Below are positions 53,403 to 63,770 of a stretch of 64,000 nucleotides of DNA, piece by piece (position 1 is the first letter of the stretch; each line of letters starts with the position of its first letter). The position numbers were made by a program, and so were the translations under genes. This DNA comes from Fulvivirga lutea (GTDB taxonomy: Bacteria; Bacteroidota; Bacteroidia; Cytophagales; Cyclobacteriaceae), in assembly GCF_017068455.1 (NCBI RefSeq), contig NZ_CP070608.1:2461488-2525487 (forward strand), written 5' to 3'. The notes beneath the pieces are model-generated. The model made no database searches. It saw only the letters and a program-made list of their open reading frames with translations, and was not told where the DNA came from.

Positions 53403-54065
53403 CTAATTACTAATGAAAATGGTTTGGCTTGAACTAACAAGTACACCTCCAGATTGAATAAGTATTTTGTAATCCCCTGATTCTAAAACTGGCGGAATAA
53501 ATAAAATAACTTCTTTGTCAGAAATTGTATGTGAGTTGGCCAATATGAGATTCTCATCATTTTTATCAGGGTAAACCCATGTCTTATTAAAATTAGAGCT
53601 GAACTTTTCTCCCGATATCAAAACTTCATCATCAGCTTTACCTTGCATAGGACTAACTTCTAATATCTTCGGGGGAAAACTACCCTTAGCTGTATAACTC
53701 ATAACATCACCCCCATAGATAGTAAACTTATTGGTTTTAGCGTAGGCTACAACATAATATGTTCTATCTGCAATCATAACTCTGTCTAATACACCATGAA
53801 AGTTTTGAAGGTTGTTTAAATCTGTCATTTTGATGATTTCAGAGTTATCATAACGTATCTTATCATCTAATCTAATTAGAAAGCCATATTCTTGAATATT
53901 ACTATTCTCAATATTATTAATTACTCCGCCAAAAGTTGCACTATTATCTTCAATGCTTACAATCTCGGTTAACACAGGAATTGGATATTCTCTTACTAGT
54001 CTTTCATCATTTTTACAAGAAATTAATATAGCCGAAACGGTGATAATTTTTATATAAGACTTCAT
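53403..54065 (-). CDS. IPT/TIG domain lipoprotein
   Basis: A 220-residue protein with a signal peptide and a possible lipobox Cys in ISCKND (residue 17). Residues about 30-128 look like a fibronectin-like or surface domain (VLTEIVSIEDNSATFGGVINN), a pattern common in Bacteroidota surface lipoproteins. Residues about 132-220 are an IPT/TIG beta-sandwich (PPKILEVSPMQGKADDEVLISGEKF). No catalytic motif. It starts four bases inside the end of the next gene upstream, with which it forms a two-gene unit. Confidence 0.75.
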   Translation of the reverse strand: MKSYIKIITVSAILISCKNDERLVREYPIPVLTEIVSIEDNSATFGGVINNIENSNIQEYGFLIRLDDKIRYDNSEIIKMTDLNNLQNFHGVLDRVMIADRTYYVVAYAKTNKFTIYGGDVMSYTAKGSFPPKILEVSPMQGKADDEVLISGEKFSSNFNKTWVYPDKNDENLILANSHTISDKEVILFIPPVLESGDYKILIQSGGVLVSSSQTIFISN

Positions 54066-55204
54066 TTGGAAACAATTAAAGAGATATAAATTTTATTGAA
54101 GTTAGAGTTAAATCTACCAGAGCTATTGAACTTGGTTGACATAGAGTAAAAAGACCTCAATTCATAATTAAGCTTGTTATAACTTAATTTATAGCCTATT
54201 CCTGCTAATAATCCCGCTTGATAGGCTGTACTATTTATAGCTTCAGCTTCAGATTTTACGAAAATGTCATTGGACGCTACTGTTTCACTTCTGAAATATG
54301 ATCTGGATGAAAGCTGTATATCATTTATGAGACCTAAGTTGAAATAGAAATTGTTTTTATCATTTAGATAATACCTGTAGGTAATAGGAAAACTTAAGGT
54401 TGTAAACTCAAGATAAGTTTCATTATTCTCAAAATTAATTGGATGAGTTGAGATCACATTATGATTATAGAAATCAGATTTTGAAACAATCATTTCAATT
54501 TGATATGTACTTCTTTGTTGATTTTGAGTGGAAAACTCAAACATAATTCCAATTGTAGGATCTATCGAACTATACTTGTCGGGAAGATGGTTAGAATTAG
54601 CATCCTTCCTCCCAACTTTTATTATCGAATTTACCATACCAAGAGAAAGGCCGTAGTTAATTTTCATCCATTTATTATCAGATAAATAGGATATATAGTT
54701 AGATTTATCACAAATGTTATATGCCTTAGATATCTCATATAATTTTTGGGAGGTTAATCTTAGGTTTAATTTTGAGAATTGATCGGAACTTAGGCAGTCT
54801 CTTGTCATATAAGATAAATAACCTTTCCATTTATTATCTTTTGTTTCTTTATTCAGAATATACGGATCTTTTTGTCCTTCTTTTATGAGAATATAGCTTT
54901 CTTTTGAACTATATAAACTAAGTTTTCCTTCAATCAGAACATTTACGAATTGTTCGCTGATGATCTCTGTACTAAACACGGTTCCATCTTTTAGCCCAAA
55001 TCTTTTTATTTGATCGGGGCCGTATGTGTTATAGGTTTTATTTGTTTCGAATTGAATTAGCTTATTTGGTTTGATAATTTCAATTAGACCAAAAATACTA
55101 TCATACTCATTAGTTATGATAAAATCACTTTTGAAAACGTTTTGAGCCGTATTTAAATGAGCTATAATGCAAAAAAGAGCAGTGTAAAAGACTTTTTTTA
55201 TCAT
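54062..55204 (-). CDS. outer-membrane beta-barrel protein, function unknown
   Basis: A 380-residue secreted protein with a signal peptide (about 1-20, ending NTAQN). The first half (about 22-160) has alternating polar and hydrophobic strands, and the second half (about 175-380) has amphipathic strands such as YQIEMIVSKSDFYNHNV, YLEFTTLSFPITYRYYLN and FNLGLINDIQLSSRSYF, ending in INKIYISLIVSK, typical of small outer-membrane barrels of the PorT type. Paired with the TIG lipoprotein gene (four-base overlap). Confidence 0.7.
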   Translation of the reverse strand: MIKKVFYTALFCIIAHLNTAQNVFKSDFIITNEYDSIFGLIEIIKPNKLIQFETNKTYNTYGPDQIKRFGLKDGTVFSTEIISEQFVNVLIEGKLSLYSSKESYILIKEGQKDPYILNKETKDNKWKGYLSYMTRDCLSSDQFSKLNLRLTSQKLYEISKAYNICDKSNYISYLSDNKWMKINYGLSLGMVNSIIKVGRKDANSNHLPDKYSSIDPTIGIMFEFSTQNQQRSTYQIEMIVSKSDFYNHNVISTHPINFENNETYLEFTTLSFPITYRYYLNDKNNFYFNLGLINDIQLSSRSYFRSETVASNDIFVKSEAEAINSTAYQAGLLAGIGYKLSYNKLNYELRSFYSMSTKFNSSGRFNSNFNKIYISLIVSK

Positions 55205-55233
55205 TGAAATTATTTATAAGTTATAAACTTTTT

Positions 55234-55275
55234 GAAAAAAAAGAAGAACCTATTTATTATGATTAAATAGGTTCC
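55234..55275 (-). terminator. intrinsic terminator after the aconitase gene
   Basis: On the minus strand GAACCTATTTA pairs with TAAATAGGTTC (plus 55246-55256 and 55264-55274, 11 bp), followed by CTTC and a run of eight T. It begins 28 bases after the aconitase stop. Confidence 0.85.
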
Positions 55276-55302
55276 TTTAAGTTAAATCCACTTAGAAGTG
55301 CA

Positions 55303-57570
55303 TTAATTCTTCTCCTTAGCTGCAATCAAGTTAAGCGCAGAACCTGCTCTGTACCAGCCTATTTGAGCTTCATTATAAGTATGATTTAGTTTAATTTCTT
55401 CAGACGAACCATCAGCATGATTGATTCTCATTGTTAGTGGTTTGTCTTCAGCAAACTTGTCAAGGTCTAAGAAATCAAACGTATCATCCTCCTGAATTTT
55501 GTCATAATCACTTTCATTAGCGAAAGTTAAACCTAACATACCTTGCTTCTTCAGGTTGGTTTCGTGGATTCTGGCAAATGATTTAACCAATATCACTTTT
55601 ACACCTAAATGTCTTGGCTGCATTGCTGCATGCTCTCTTGACGATCCTTCACCGTAGTTATGATCTCCTACAACAATGGTAGGGATACCCTTGGCTTTGT
55701 AATCTCTTTGAGTAGAAGGAACTGGTCCGTATTCGCCAGTTAACTGGTTCTTAACCTTATCGGTAGCATCGTTGAAGTAATTAACTGCTCCTGTTAAAGT
55801 ATTATCTGCAATATTATCTAGGTGCCCTCTGAACCTTAACCATGGACCAGCCATTGAAATATGATCAGTAGTACACTTACCTTTTGCTTTGATTAAAAGT
55901 TTCATGCCTGTGATGTTCTTACCATCCCATGGCTCGAAAGGAGTAAGTAATTGTAATCTTTTCGAGTCAGGTGCTACTTTTACTTCAACACTGCTTCCAT
56001 CTTTGGCAGGTTCTTGATAGCCATTGTCTTCCACATCAAATCCTTTTTCCGGAAGTTCAAAGCCAGACGGTGGATCTAACTTCACTTGTTCACCATCTTC
56101 ATTTGTTAGTGTATCAGTTAAAGGGTTGAAACCAAGATCCCCACTTATAGCAACTGCTGCCACCATTTCAGGTGATGTTACAAATGCATGTGTATTTGGA
56201 TTACCATCCGCTCTTTTTGAGAAGTTTCTGTTAAAAGAGTGAATAATGGTATTTTTCTCTTTTTTATCTGCTCCGGCACGATCCCACTGACCAATGCATG
56301 GGCCGCAGGCGTTTGTGAATACTCTTGCTCCTAATTTGTCGAATACATCGAGTATACCGTCACGCTCAACAGTAAATCTTATTTGCTCAGAACCTGGGTT
56401 GATACCAAAATCTGATTTAGGTTTTAATTTCTTATCTACAGCTTGTTTTGCTATTGAAACGGCTCTTGTTAAATCTTCATACGAAGAGTTGGTGCATGAT
56501 CCTATTAAACCCCATTCAACATGCATTGGCCAACCATTGGCTTCAGCTTCTTTTCTCATTTGTGAAACTGGAGTAGCTCTGTCCGGAGTAAATGGCCCGT
56601 TAATGTGTGGCTCTAATTCAGAAAGGTTAATTTCAATTACCTGATCAAAGTATTTTTCAGGATTAGCGTACACTTCATCATCACCAGTTAGGTGCTCTTT
56701 TATTTCATTAGCTAAATCAGCAACTTCTGCTCTTGCTGTGGCACGAAGGTATCTGTCCATAGATTCGTCATAACCGAAAGTAGAGGTAGTAGCGCCAATT
56801 TCAGCTCCCATATTACAGATGGTTCCTTTACCGGTACAAGACATTGATTTAGCACCTTCGCCAAAGTATTCTACTATCGCGCCAGTACCACCTTTTACCG
56901 TAAGAATACCTGCTACTTTAAGAATAACGTCCTTAGGAGCAGTCCAGCCACTAAGTTTACCTGTAAGTTTTACGCCAATAAGTTTCGGGAATTTCAGTTC
57001 CCATGGCATGCCGGCCATAACATCTACAGCATCTGCACCACCCACACCAATGGCAACCATACCTAATCCACCTGCATTTACAGTGTGTGAATCAGTTCCT
57101 ATCATCATTCCACCAGGGAAGGCGTAGTTCTCTAAAACAACCTGGTGAATGATACCAGCACCCGGTTTCCAAAATCCAATGCCATATTTGTTAGAAACAG
57201 ATTCAAGGAAGTTGAACACTTCACCACTTGCAGAAAGTGAATTTCTCAAATCTTCTACCGCACCTTTCTTAGCCATGATTAAGTGATCGCAGTGTACTGT
57301 AGAAGGTACTGCCACTTTCTTCTTACCAGCTTGCATAAACTGCAATAGTGCCATTTGTGCAGTTGCATCCTGCATGGCCACTCTGTCAGGAGCGAAGTCT
57401 ACATACGATTTCCCCCTTTTAAAAGCCTCCAACTTCTGGTCGGAATGCAGGTGAGAATAAAGTATTTTTTCTGAAAGTGTAAGTGGCTTATTTACCACTT
57501 TACGGGCAGCCTCTATTTTTTCAGCCATATCAGCGTAAACTGCCTTAATCATGTCTAAATCAAATGCCAT
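55303..57570 (-). CDS. acn: aconitate hydratase
   Basis: A 755-residue [4Fe-4S] enzyme of the TCA cycle interconverting citrate and isocitrate. The cluster Cys residues are in [13 protein letters not shown] (near residue 357) and [11 protein letters not shown] (CxxC near residue 420). [47 protein letters not shown] and, in the swivelling domain, [18 protein letters not shown] are signature stretches. Length and segments match the mitochondrial-type aconitase usual in Bacteroidota. It is transcribed alone, with a terminator downstream. Confidence 0.96.
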   Translation of the reverse strand: MAFDLDMIKAVYADMAEKIEAARKVVNKPLTLSEKILYSHLHSDQKLEAFKRGKSYVDFAPDRVAMQDATAQMALLQFMQAGKKKVAVPSTVHCDHLIMAKKGAVEDLRNSLSASGEVFNFLESVSNKYGIGFWKPGAGIIHQVVLENYAFPGGMMIGTDSHTVNAGGLGMVAIGVGGADAVDVMAGMPWELKFPKLIGVKLTGKLSGWTAPKDVILKVAGILTVKGGTGAIVEYFGEGAKSMSCTGKGTICNMGAEIGATTSTFGYDESMDRYLRATARAEVADLANEIKEHLTGDDEVYANPEKYFDQVIEINLSELEPHINGPFTPDRATPVSQMRKEAEANGWPMHVEWGLIGSCTNSSYEDLTRAVSIAKQAVDKKLKPKSDFGINPGSEQIRFTVERDGILDVFDKLGARVFTNACGPCIGQWDRAGADKKEKNTIIHSFNRNFSKRADGNPNTHAFVTSPEMVAAVAISGDLGFNPLTDTLTNEDGEQVKLDPPSGFELPEKGFDVEDNGYQEPAKDGSSVEVKVAPDSKRLQLLTPFEPWDGKNITGMKLLIKAKGKCTTDHISMAGPWLRFRGHLDNIADNTLTGAVNYFNDATDKVKNQLTGEYGPVPSTQRDYKAKGIPTIVVGDHNYGEGSSREHAAMQPRHLGVKVILVKSFARIHETNLKKQGMLGLTFANESDYDKIQEDDTFDFLDLDKFAEDKPLTMRINHADGSSEEIKLNHTYNEAQIGWYRAGSALNLIAAKEKN

Positions 57571-57657
57571 ATTTTGTTAGTTACGGTTTCTAAAATTGAT
57601 GGTTAAAGTTACGAATTATAGTTTACGCAAGAAAGTATGCATACCTACTAATTATAT

Positions 57658-57694
57658 AATAAAAAAGTCACTTTAATTGATTTAAAGTGACTTT
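57658..57694 (-). terminator. intrinsic terminator after folE
   Basis: AAAGTCACTTTAA and TTAAAGTGACTTT form a perfect 13-bp stem (plus 57664-57676 and 57682-57694) with a 5-base loop. T-rich DNA follows on the minus strand. It begins 24 bases after the folE stop and closes the queD-folE unit. Confidence 0.85.
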
Positions 57695-57717
57695 CATTAA
57701 ATTCAATGAGCTTTGGG

Positions 57718-58407
57718 TCATTTGCTGTTGATATAATTTAAGAACTCATTCTTAATTTGAGCATCCTTAAATTTACCACCAAAAAAGGCTGTTCCGGTTT
57801 TACTGTTGGTGTCGCCAACTCCTCTGGAGGCCACGCACATATGGTTTGCATCCACAACTACACCTACATGTTCTGTTTTGAGCACTTTTTGTAATTCTTT
57901 AGCAATCTGAACTGTTAAACGCTCTTGCACTTGTGGCCTTTTGGCAAAGTATTGTACAATTCTATTGATTTTCGACAAACCGATCACTTCACCGCTTGAA
58001 ATGTAGGCAACGTGTGCTTTACCATAGATAGGCACAAAATGATGCTCGCAGTGTGAATAGAAAGTGATATCCTTTTCAACAAGCATTTGATCATACTTGT
58101 ATTTATTTTCAAATAATTTTGCCTTTGGCTTATTTTCAGGATTTAATCCACTAAAAACCTCTTTCACATACATTTTAGCCACCCTATGTGGCGTGCCACT
58201 CAATGAATCATCCGTTAAATCGAGCCCCAGAATATTCATTATCTCTGTAAAATGGCTCTCTATTTTTTTTATCTTTTCATCGTCTGAAAGGTCGAAAGCA
58301 TCCTTGCGCATGGGCGTTTCTATAGAAGTGCCTACATGTGCATCGGCTATCTCGTCATCTTCGTTGTAATTACGCTGGATATTCAACAAAATTTCTTTCT
58401 GTTTCAT
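57718..58407 (-). CDS. folE: GTP cyclohydrolase I
   Basis: A 229-residue enzyme converting GTP to dihydroneopterin triphosphate, the entry to tetrahydrofolate and pterin synthesis. The zinc Cys/His set is in FYSHCEHHFVPIYGKAHVAYIS and ANHMCVASRGV; RVAKMYVKEVFSGLNP, GLSKINRIVQYFAKRPQVQERLTVQIA and TGTAFFGG follow the family pattern. The N-terminal 45 residues are an extra charged region. Its start lies 38 bases inside the end of queD, so the genes are coupled. Dihydroneopterin triphosphate is also the precursor of the tetrahydropterin used by phenylalanine hydroxylase (16619). Confidence 0.96.
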   Translation of the reverse strand: MKQKEILLNIQRNYNEDDEIADAHVGTSIETPMRKDAFDLSDDEKIKKIESHFTEIMNILGLDLTDDSLSGTPHRVAKMYVKEVFSGLNPENKPKAKLFENKYKYDQMLVEKDITFYSHCEHHFVPIYGKAHVAYISSGEVIGLSKINRIVQYFAKRPQVQERLTVQIAKELQKVLKTEHVGVVVDANHMCVASRGVGDTNSKTGTAFFGGKFKDAQIKNEFLNYINSK

Positions 58408-58777
58408 AAAGTTTGATTTTTAAATCCAGGGCTTTGTCAATTTCCTTTCTAAGGATGTTGTAGATAACTACGGCAATATTCTCAGCAGTAGGATTTAGGT
58501 TTTTGAATTCTTCAGTATCTAGATTGAGATTTTTATGATCGAATTTTTTTAATACTTTCTCCTTTATCAGGTCGCTAAGTACTTTCATATCGTACACGTA
58601 GCCAGTCTTAGGATCTATTTCTCCAGTTAATTTAACTATTAGATCATAATTATGCCCATGATAATTAGGGTTATTGCATTTGCCAAAAACGCGGTTATTG
58701 GTTTTTTCATCCCATTCCGCATTATGAAGGCGATGTGCTGCATTAAAATGTTCTTTTCTAAAAACGCTTATTCTCAT
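58370..58777 (-). CDS. queD: 6-pyruvoyl-tetrahydropterin synthase / 6-carboxytetrahydropterin synthase
   Basis: A 135-residue protein of the PTPS/QueD family. Zinc His residues are in FNAAHRLHN and NYHGHNYDL; the segment VYDMKVLSDLIKEKVLKKFDHKNLN holds the catalytic His and Asp-like residues and NPTAENIAVVIYNIL the C-terminal pterin-binding Glu region. It takes the folE product to 6-carboxytetrahydropterin (queuosine pathway) or 6-pyruvoyltetrahydropterin. I chose ATG at 58777 (MRISVFRKEHFNAAH) over one seven codons upstream. First gene of a unit with folE. Confidence 0.94.
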   Translation of the reverse strand: MRISVFRKEHFNAAHRLHNAEWDEKTNNRVFGKCNNPNYHGHNYDLIVKLTGEIDPKTGYVYDMKVLSDLIKEKVLKKFDHKNLNLDTEEFKNLNPTAENIAVVIYNILRKEIDKALDLKIKLYETERNFVEYPA

Positions 58778-58865
58778 CTGTCCAAATTCAAACAGCACAA
58801 ATATGATTAATGTTCAAACAAGAATCATATTAATATTGAATTTTAAGGAAGAGGGTTGAAATGGA

Positions 58866-59768
58866 TTAAAAGTATCGTTCTTTAATAAAGTGGCCGTCTA
58901 ATAATTCAAGGTCTATGGAAAGACCAATTTCGTGGGTATTAAACTGGGTTCCAACTGATTGATTCGTTGGCACTTCGAAGGTATAATTAAACCTAATGTT
59001 CTCCTTTAACAAGGCGCCTAAAATAATTCCGTACGTTTCAAAGTTTCTGGTGAGTATACCTGCTGAGTACCGATCAAGAAATAATAAGCTACTACTTAAA
59101 TCCACAGAAGCCGGAACATCAGAAACTGCTTTAACGAGTGCACCAGTTTTAAGTGACAAGCTTGTGTTTAATAAAAATACATACCCAAGGCCTAGGTAGT
59201 AGTGCCTGGAAAAAATTTCTGATTCTACGTTACCAAACTCTTCTTTGCTATTTACCAACCTGGGCACCGATAAGCCAACAAAATAGTTAGAACCTTTTAA
59301 GATCGCGCCCGCTCCAAAGTTGGTTTTTGTAAAACTCTGGCTTCCTTCAAAAAGTGCATCTCCGGCATCTCGCACGGCCAATTCCCCATTATCGTCTCTA
59401 TAACTATTTACTCCAAACTGCATACCGAATGAGAAGATGTTGTCGCCAAACTCAATTTTATAAGAGCCGGTCATATTAATTTGTGTATTGGTAGTTATAC
59501 CCAATTCATCTCTAATGATTACCAAACCACCTCCCACTTTATTGTCCAAAAAAGAGGAATGTGCCGTTGCTGATAGTGTCGTAGGTGCTCCTTCCAATCC
59601 GTTCCATTGGCCTCTGTAACCTACGGAGGCTGTAAATACATCATTGATACCTGCATATGCTGGATTGAGCACAATTGGGTTGTTCAAGTATTGAGAATAC
59701 AAAGGATCTTGCTGCGCTTGAGCTGAGCAGTAGATAATGGCGAATAATAGTGGTAGTAGCTTTTTCAT
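58866..59768 (-). CDS. PorP/SprF family T9SS membrane protein
   Basis: A 300-residue outer-membrane barrel protein with a signal peptide (about 1-18, AQQDP). QDPLYSQYLNNPIVLNPAYAGI is the family signature at the start of the mature part, followed by amphipathic strands (GGGLVIIRDELGITTNTQINMTGSY). PorP/SprF proteins belong to the type IX secretion and gliding machinery and pair with large type B substrates. It lies one base after the giant adhesin gene on the same strand; this pairing is typical and suggests it helps attach or export that protein. Confidence 0.93.
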   Translation of the reverse strand: MKKLLPLLFAIIYCSAQAQQDPLYSQYLNNPIVLNPAYAGINDVFTASVGYRGQWNGLEGAPTTLSATAHSSFLDNKVGGGLVIIRDELGITTNTQINMTGSYKIEFGDNIFSFGMQFGVNSYRDDNGELAVRDAGDALFEGSQSFTKTNFGAGAILKGSNYFVGLSVPRLVNSKEEFGNVESEIFSRHYYLGLGYVFLLNTSLSLKTGALVKAVSDVPASVDLSSSLLFLDRYSAGILTRNFETYGIILGALLKENIRFNYTFEVPTNQSVGTQFNTHEIGLSIDLELLDGHFIKERYF

Positions 59769-59769
59769 A

Positions 59770-62700
59770 TTATTTCTTTATCACTAAAAATCCTTCATAA
59801 CTGCCTTGCGGGCTCTCTATTTTATAGAAATAGGTTCCTGCAGGGATATCGTTCAATTGTGTATTATCCGGAATACTTTCATAATTAGTTAATGTTTTAA
59901 CTAAATCTCCCCAACGATTAAAAAGCTTAATCTCATTTGGAGTAGTAAGATTTACAATTTCCCACCAATCATTTAATCCGTCATTGTTTGGAGATACAGC
60001 ATTATAAATAATTAGCTCACCACCAGGTTCGGCAGATTCAACATTGATGGTTAATGAATTTTCATCGGTATTACCATCAGGGTCTGTGGCTCTAAGTACT
60101 ATGATATCTTCTCCCGAGAAATTCAGTCCAGAATAATCTACTCGTAAGTCGCAACCATCGATAGTTGTACTTGCCCCTGAAAGTATACTCACAACCGTAA
60201 TCGTTAATTCCTCGAAGGAATTATCCGGGTCGGATATAATATTGCACAGATCAATGGTTATAACACTTCCTACCTGTGTGGTAGCCGGAGTGGTGTTTAC
60301 AACAGGTGGCTGCGATGCTGCATTTGAAATGTTTATCGTTCGAGTGTAAGGAGAACTTGAATCTGTTCCGTCATTCACAACAAAGTTTACTGTACGGCTA
60401 CCCGCTCCATTAGAAGTTTGAAATAATACACTTCTTAATGCTGTTTGATATTGGGCCAGTGTGGCAGAGCCTGATAAGTTGAGTGTGCCGGCATTTACGC
60501 TGCCAGTAATTCCACTTAGATCATTGAATTGCAGCACATCTCCAGCTATAAACCCATTTAGTGTAACTGAGGCACTGGCTATAGTTGTATTGTCTGAATC
60601 AAAAACTTCGATAAGTGGATCAATTGCTATTGCAGCAGCGTTTTGAGTATAACCTAACGGATTCAGACCATTTTCAGAAGCTAATGTTGGTGCGTCATTT
60701 ACGGGAACCACAATAATGTTTCGCGTACCAATATTGCTTGGGTCCGTTCCATCATTTACTTCAAAAGAAATTGTTCTTGTGAGGTTGGATGGATTGTTCG
60801 AGACGTTTGAATAAAATACAGATCTTAAGGCCGTTTGGTAGTTGGCTACACTGCTCGTACCTGATAATGTTAAAACTCCTGTTGCATTGTTATAATTTCC
60901 ACTAATTCCATTTTGATCCGAGAATTCTAAGAAATCTTCGGCAGGGGCGAAGTTGTTTGATATGCTTACTGTAGCACTTGTGAAATTAGTGTTATCTGAG
61001 TCTGAAACGGTAAGTCCACCATCAATGGCTACAATACCATCTCCCTCCGTATAAGTCAAATCTCCCGAAGTAGTTGAAAGTACAGGAGGATCATTTGGAG
61101 TAGGGATGACATTCACTGTGATTGAAACAACATCACCGCTTCCCGGGTTGGTGTTATCGAAATCAATTACTTCAAACCGTATTGTTCTAGGGGTTGCCGT
61201 TACTGTAGACCCAATATTTTCATAGGTAACACCAGATAGAACCATGGCAAGCTCACTATTTGTCGTAGTGGGGGGAACATTCACTGTGAGAATACCTGCG
61301 TTAGGACCTGAAGTCTCAAAAGCACCTGAAGTGCCAAATCCGGGATCGAAATCAAGCAAATCCTCACCTGAAATATAATTTTCAATTACAACTCTAGCTT
61401 TTCTAATAGGATCATTCGTGGCATCTGAAATAGACAAGCCACTCGCTAATTGCAAAGGAGAGTCGCCCTCATTATGAGTAATAGTTGTAGAAGCTGTTGT
61501 GCTTATTTGTGCCGGGATGTTTTGGTTTTCCAAAAATTCTATACGGCCATATCTTTCACCAATGAAAACATCCAAATCGCCATCGTTATCAAAATCCATA
61601 AATAATGGATCTGAATGGTTACCTAAGTCTATTCCACTAAAAGGATTACCTGTACTAACTCTTGTTAATCCGCCTAAACCATTGTTTTCGAATAATTCTA
61701 ATGTGCCAGATAGACTAGCCGTAGAAAAATAGGTTGATCCTGAGACTACATCTAAATCCCCGTCATGATCAATGTCTACAAATTCAGGTTTAGGGGCAAC
61801 GCTATAACCGGGATCTAACGGATTCGGTAAAAGTGTAAGGTCTGCTGTACCAAAACTAGGCGAGGTTGCTGTGCCATTATTATTAAAAAATCTAAAATTG
61901 GATGAAAAGTTATCTGTGCCTAATAAAATATCATAATCGCTATCGCCATCAAAATCGCCTATGGTGTGCCCAAACCTTATGTAGTTTTCAGTGATTGACA
62001 GTGGGCTGGTTTCGAGTGCGAAAGATGGGTCATCTCCAACAGTTACATCTCCAGGATCACCAGATAAATCAATATCAGAATTTCTATAAAATAGCACTCT
62101 ACCAAAGCCTGGTCCGCCAGAATTATCGTAAGCGGATACAAACAAATCCATATCTCCATCACCGTCAATATCTGCAAATTCAGGAACTAAACGATTAACA
62201 AAATCTGTAATAATTGGTAAAGGATTGCTCGTTCCGGTCAATTCATCAATCGTTCCATCGCCATTATTTCTAAATAATGAAAGTTCACTTGGAGATGAAT
62301 TATATTTATTTCCTATGATAATATCCAAATCCCCGTTATTATCAATATCACAGGCTGTGGGTGAAGGATCATAATCAAAATCTACCTGTCCGAAAGGGTT
62401 AGTAAAGTCGGTTACTTCTGTGAAATTTCCGGCACCATCGTTTTCAAAGTAGCTAAATCCAAATTGCGATCCTATAAGTGCTTCATCAACCCCATCATCA
62501 TCCAAATCCATAAAAGTGATAGCACCGTCACCTGATGGAACAATGAAGCTATTAAATGGATTTGCAGCGCCAGTTACCTCAGTGAAGGCAATGTCATCAC
62601 CTATATCTGTATCACCAGGGTCTGAAGAATCGATATCTGTATTTCTAAAGAAGCGAATTTGACTTGTAGTTGAACCTGTAAACAAGTCCATGTCACCATC

Positions 62701-63600
62701 TCCGTCTACGTCAAAAAACGTTGGTGTTATGTTTTGGTAACCAGAGGCTGTTTCGAAATAAGAAGGCAGTGAAGAGGGTAAAGTTTGACTACTGAAACCA
62801 CCATCATTTTCAAAAAATAACAAGGAAGCGTAACCGCCATTAGGTCCACTATCTTGGCCCAAAAATACGTCTAAATCACCATCATCGTCAATATCTACAA
62901 AATTGGATTTAACGTCCTGATCTGTACCAGAAACTCCATTTATGGGGTTTGATGCACCAGTAATATTAGTGAATGAGGGGTTATTTCCAATGATTCCATC
63001 ATTTTCAAAATCGTTGTTCAGATGGAAATAAACGCCTCCTGAGTACGCAGAGTTTTTGTCTGTAACGACTAGGTCTAAATCACCATCACTATCTATATCA
63101 ATTAATTCAGGTGCAGCATAACCATTAGGTCCATCTATAGACTCAAGAGGGTGGGTGTTATCCCTAACAAATTTAGCACGAGTGGGAGTCCCTATATTAC
63201 GGTAAAAGTAAAGGTCTCCTGAACTAATGCCATAGAGCAAATCCAGATCACCGTCATTATCAATGTCACCAAAAGTTGGTCTGAGAAAATTACCATTAAA
63301 ATCGGGTCTAAAAAAAGGATTTTTTACATCATTTTGAACAAATGGACCCAGTTCCTGAGCTTTGACACCACCTGCTGCTATAATGAGTGAAAGAGAACCT
63401 GCTGCCGCTGCAAATTTTAGCTGAAACTTTAGTTGTATCAACCGATTATAAAGGCGTTTTAGCCGACTAATAATCTGATGCTTCTTTTTTGATGAGAACT
63501 TAAAAAACCTTCCATTTTGAACGTTTTTTAAATAGCGTTCTCTGAATTTTCGGTATTTAGCCAGCGAGGCGCTATATAATTGTTGGTTTTGGCGCTTCAT
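59770..63600 (-). CDS. giant T9SS type B secreted protein with FG-GAP and cadherin-like repeats
   Basis: A 1276-residue surface protein. A 60-residue basic N-terminal extension precedes the hydrophobic signal segment FAAAAGSLSLIIAAGGVKA (about 62-82). Residues about 90-720 hold at least ten FG-GAP/VCBS calcium repeats of the type DIDNDGDLDLLYG, the propeller of integrins and polysaccharide-binding proteins. Residues about 720-1150 carry three cadherin-like repeats (YTEGDGIVAIDGGLTVSDSDN). The last 80 residues, from VSPNNDGLNDWWEIVNL to YEGFLVIKK, are the gliding-motility-associated T9SS type B sorting domain. It should be exported and act as an adhesin or a surface polymer binder. Confidence 0.93.
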   Translation of the reverse strand: MKRQNQQLYSASLAKYRKFRERYLKNVQNGRFFKFSSKKKHQIISRLKRLYNRLIQLKFQLKFAAAAGSLSLIIAAGGVKAQELGPFVQNDVKNPFFRPDFNGNFLRPTFGDIDNDGDLDLLYGISSGDLYFYRNIGTPTRAKFVRDNTHPLESIDGPNGYAAPELIDIDSDGDLDLVVTDKNSAYSGGVYFHLNNDFENDGIIGNNPSFTNITGASNPINGVSGTDQDVKSNFVDIDDDGDLDVFLGQDSGPNGGYASLLFFENDGGFSSQTLPSSLPSYFETASGYQNITPTFFDVDGDGDMDLFTGSTTSQIRFFRNTDIDSSDPGDTDIGDDIAFTEVTGAANPFNSFIVPSGDGAITFMDLDDDGVDEALIGSQFGFSYFENDGAGNFTEVTDFTNPFGQVDFDYDPSPTACDIDNNGDLDIIIGNKYNSSPSELSLFRNNGDGTIDELTGTSNPLPIITDFVNRLVPEFADIDGDGDMDLFVSAYDNSGGPGFGRVLFYRNSDIDLSGDPGDVTVGDDPSFALETSPLSITENYIRFGHTIGDFDGDSDYDILLGTDNFSSNFRFFNNNGTATSPSFGTADLTLLPNPLDPGYSVAPKPEFVDIDHDGDLDVVSGSTYFSTASLSGTLELFENNGLGGLTRVSTGNPFSGIDLGNHSDPLFMDFDNDGDLDVFIGERYGRIEFLENQNIPAQISTTASTTITHNEGDSPLQLASGLSISDATNDPIRKARVVIENYISGEDLLDFDPGFGTSGAFETSGPNAGILTVNVPPTTTNSELAMVLSGVTYENIGSTVTATPRTIRFEVIDFDNTNPGSGDVVSITVNVIPTPNDPPVLSTTSGDLTYTEGDGIVAIDGGLTVSDSDNTNFTSATVSISNNFAPAEDFLEFSDQNGISGNYNNATGVLTLSGTSSVANYQTALRSVFYSNVSNNPSNLTRTISFEVNDGTDPSNIGTRNIIVVPVNDAPTLASENGLNPLGYTQNAAAIAIDPLIEVFDSDNTTIASASVTLNGFIAGDVLQFNDLSGITGSVNAGTLNLSGSATLAQYQTALRSVLFQTSNGAGSRTVNFVVNDGTDSSSPYTRTINISNAASQPPVVNTTPATTQVGSVITIDLCNIISDPDNSFEELTITVVSILSGASTTIDGCDLRVDYSGLNFSGEDIIVLRATDPDGNTDENSLTINVESAEPGGELIIYNAVSPNNDGLNDWWEIVNLTTPNEIKLFNRWGDLVKTLTNYESIPDNTQLNDIPAGTYFYKIESPQGSYEGFLVIKK

Positions 63601-63770
63601 TGTTTTTAGTTGGTTGGTTTGAAGTTACTAATATTTCACAGCAATTTAAAAATCATTACTATTAAATCTTCGTTAAGCTATATTCTCAAAGTATGCCTGA
63701 AGTAACCTAGATATTCTATAAACTTCGATGTATTTTAGGCATGTTAAGGAATGTTCACCAGCTACAATAA

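Noticed and set aside
62695-63300. Repeated DNA in the giant T9SS gene as a possible CRISPR or tandem repeat array
   Set aside because: The periodicity is that of the calcium-binding FG-GAP protein repeats (DxDxDGxxD) in the minus-strand frame; spacers and DNA repeats are not exact.
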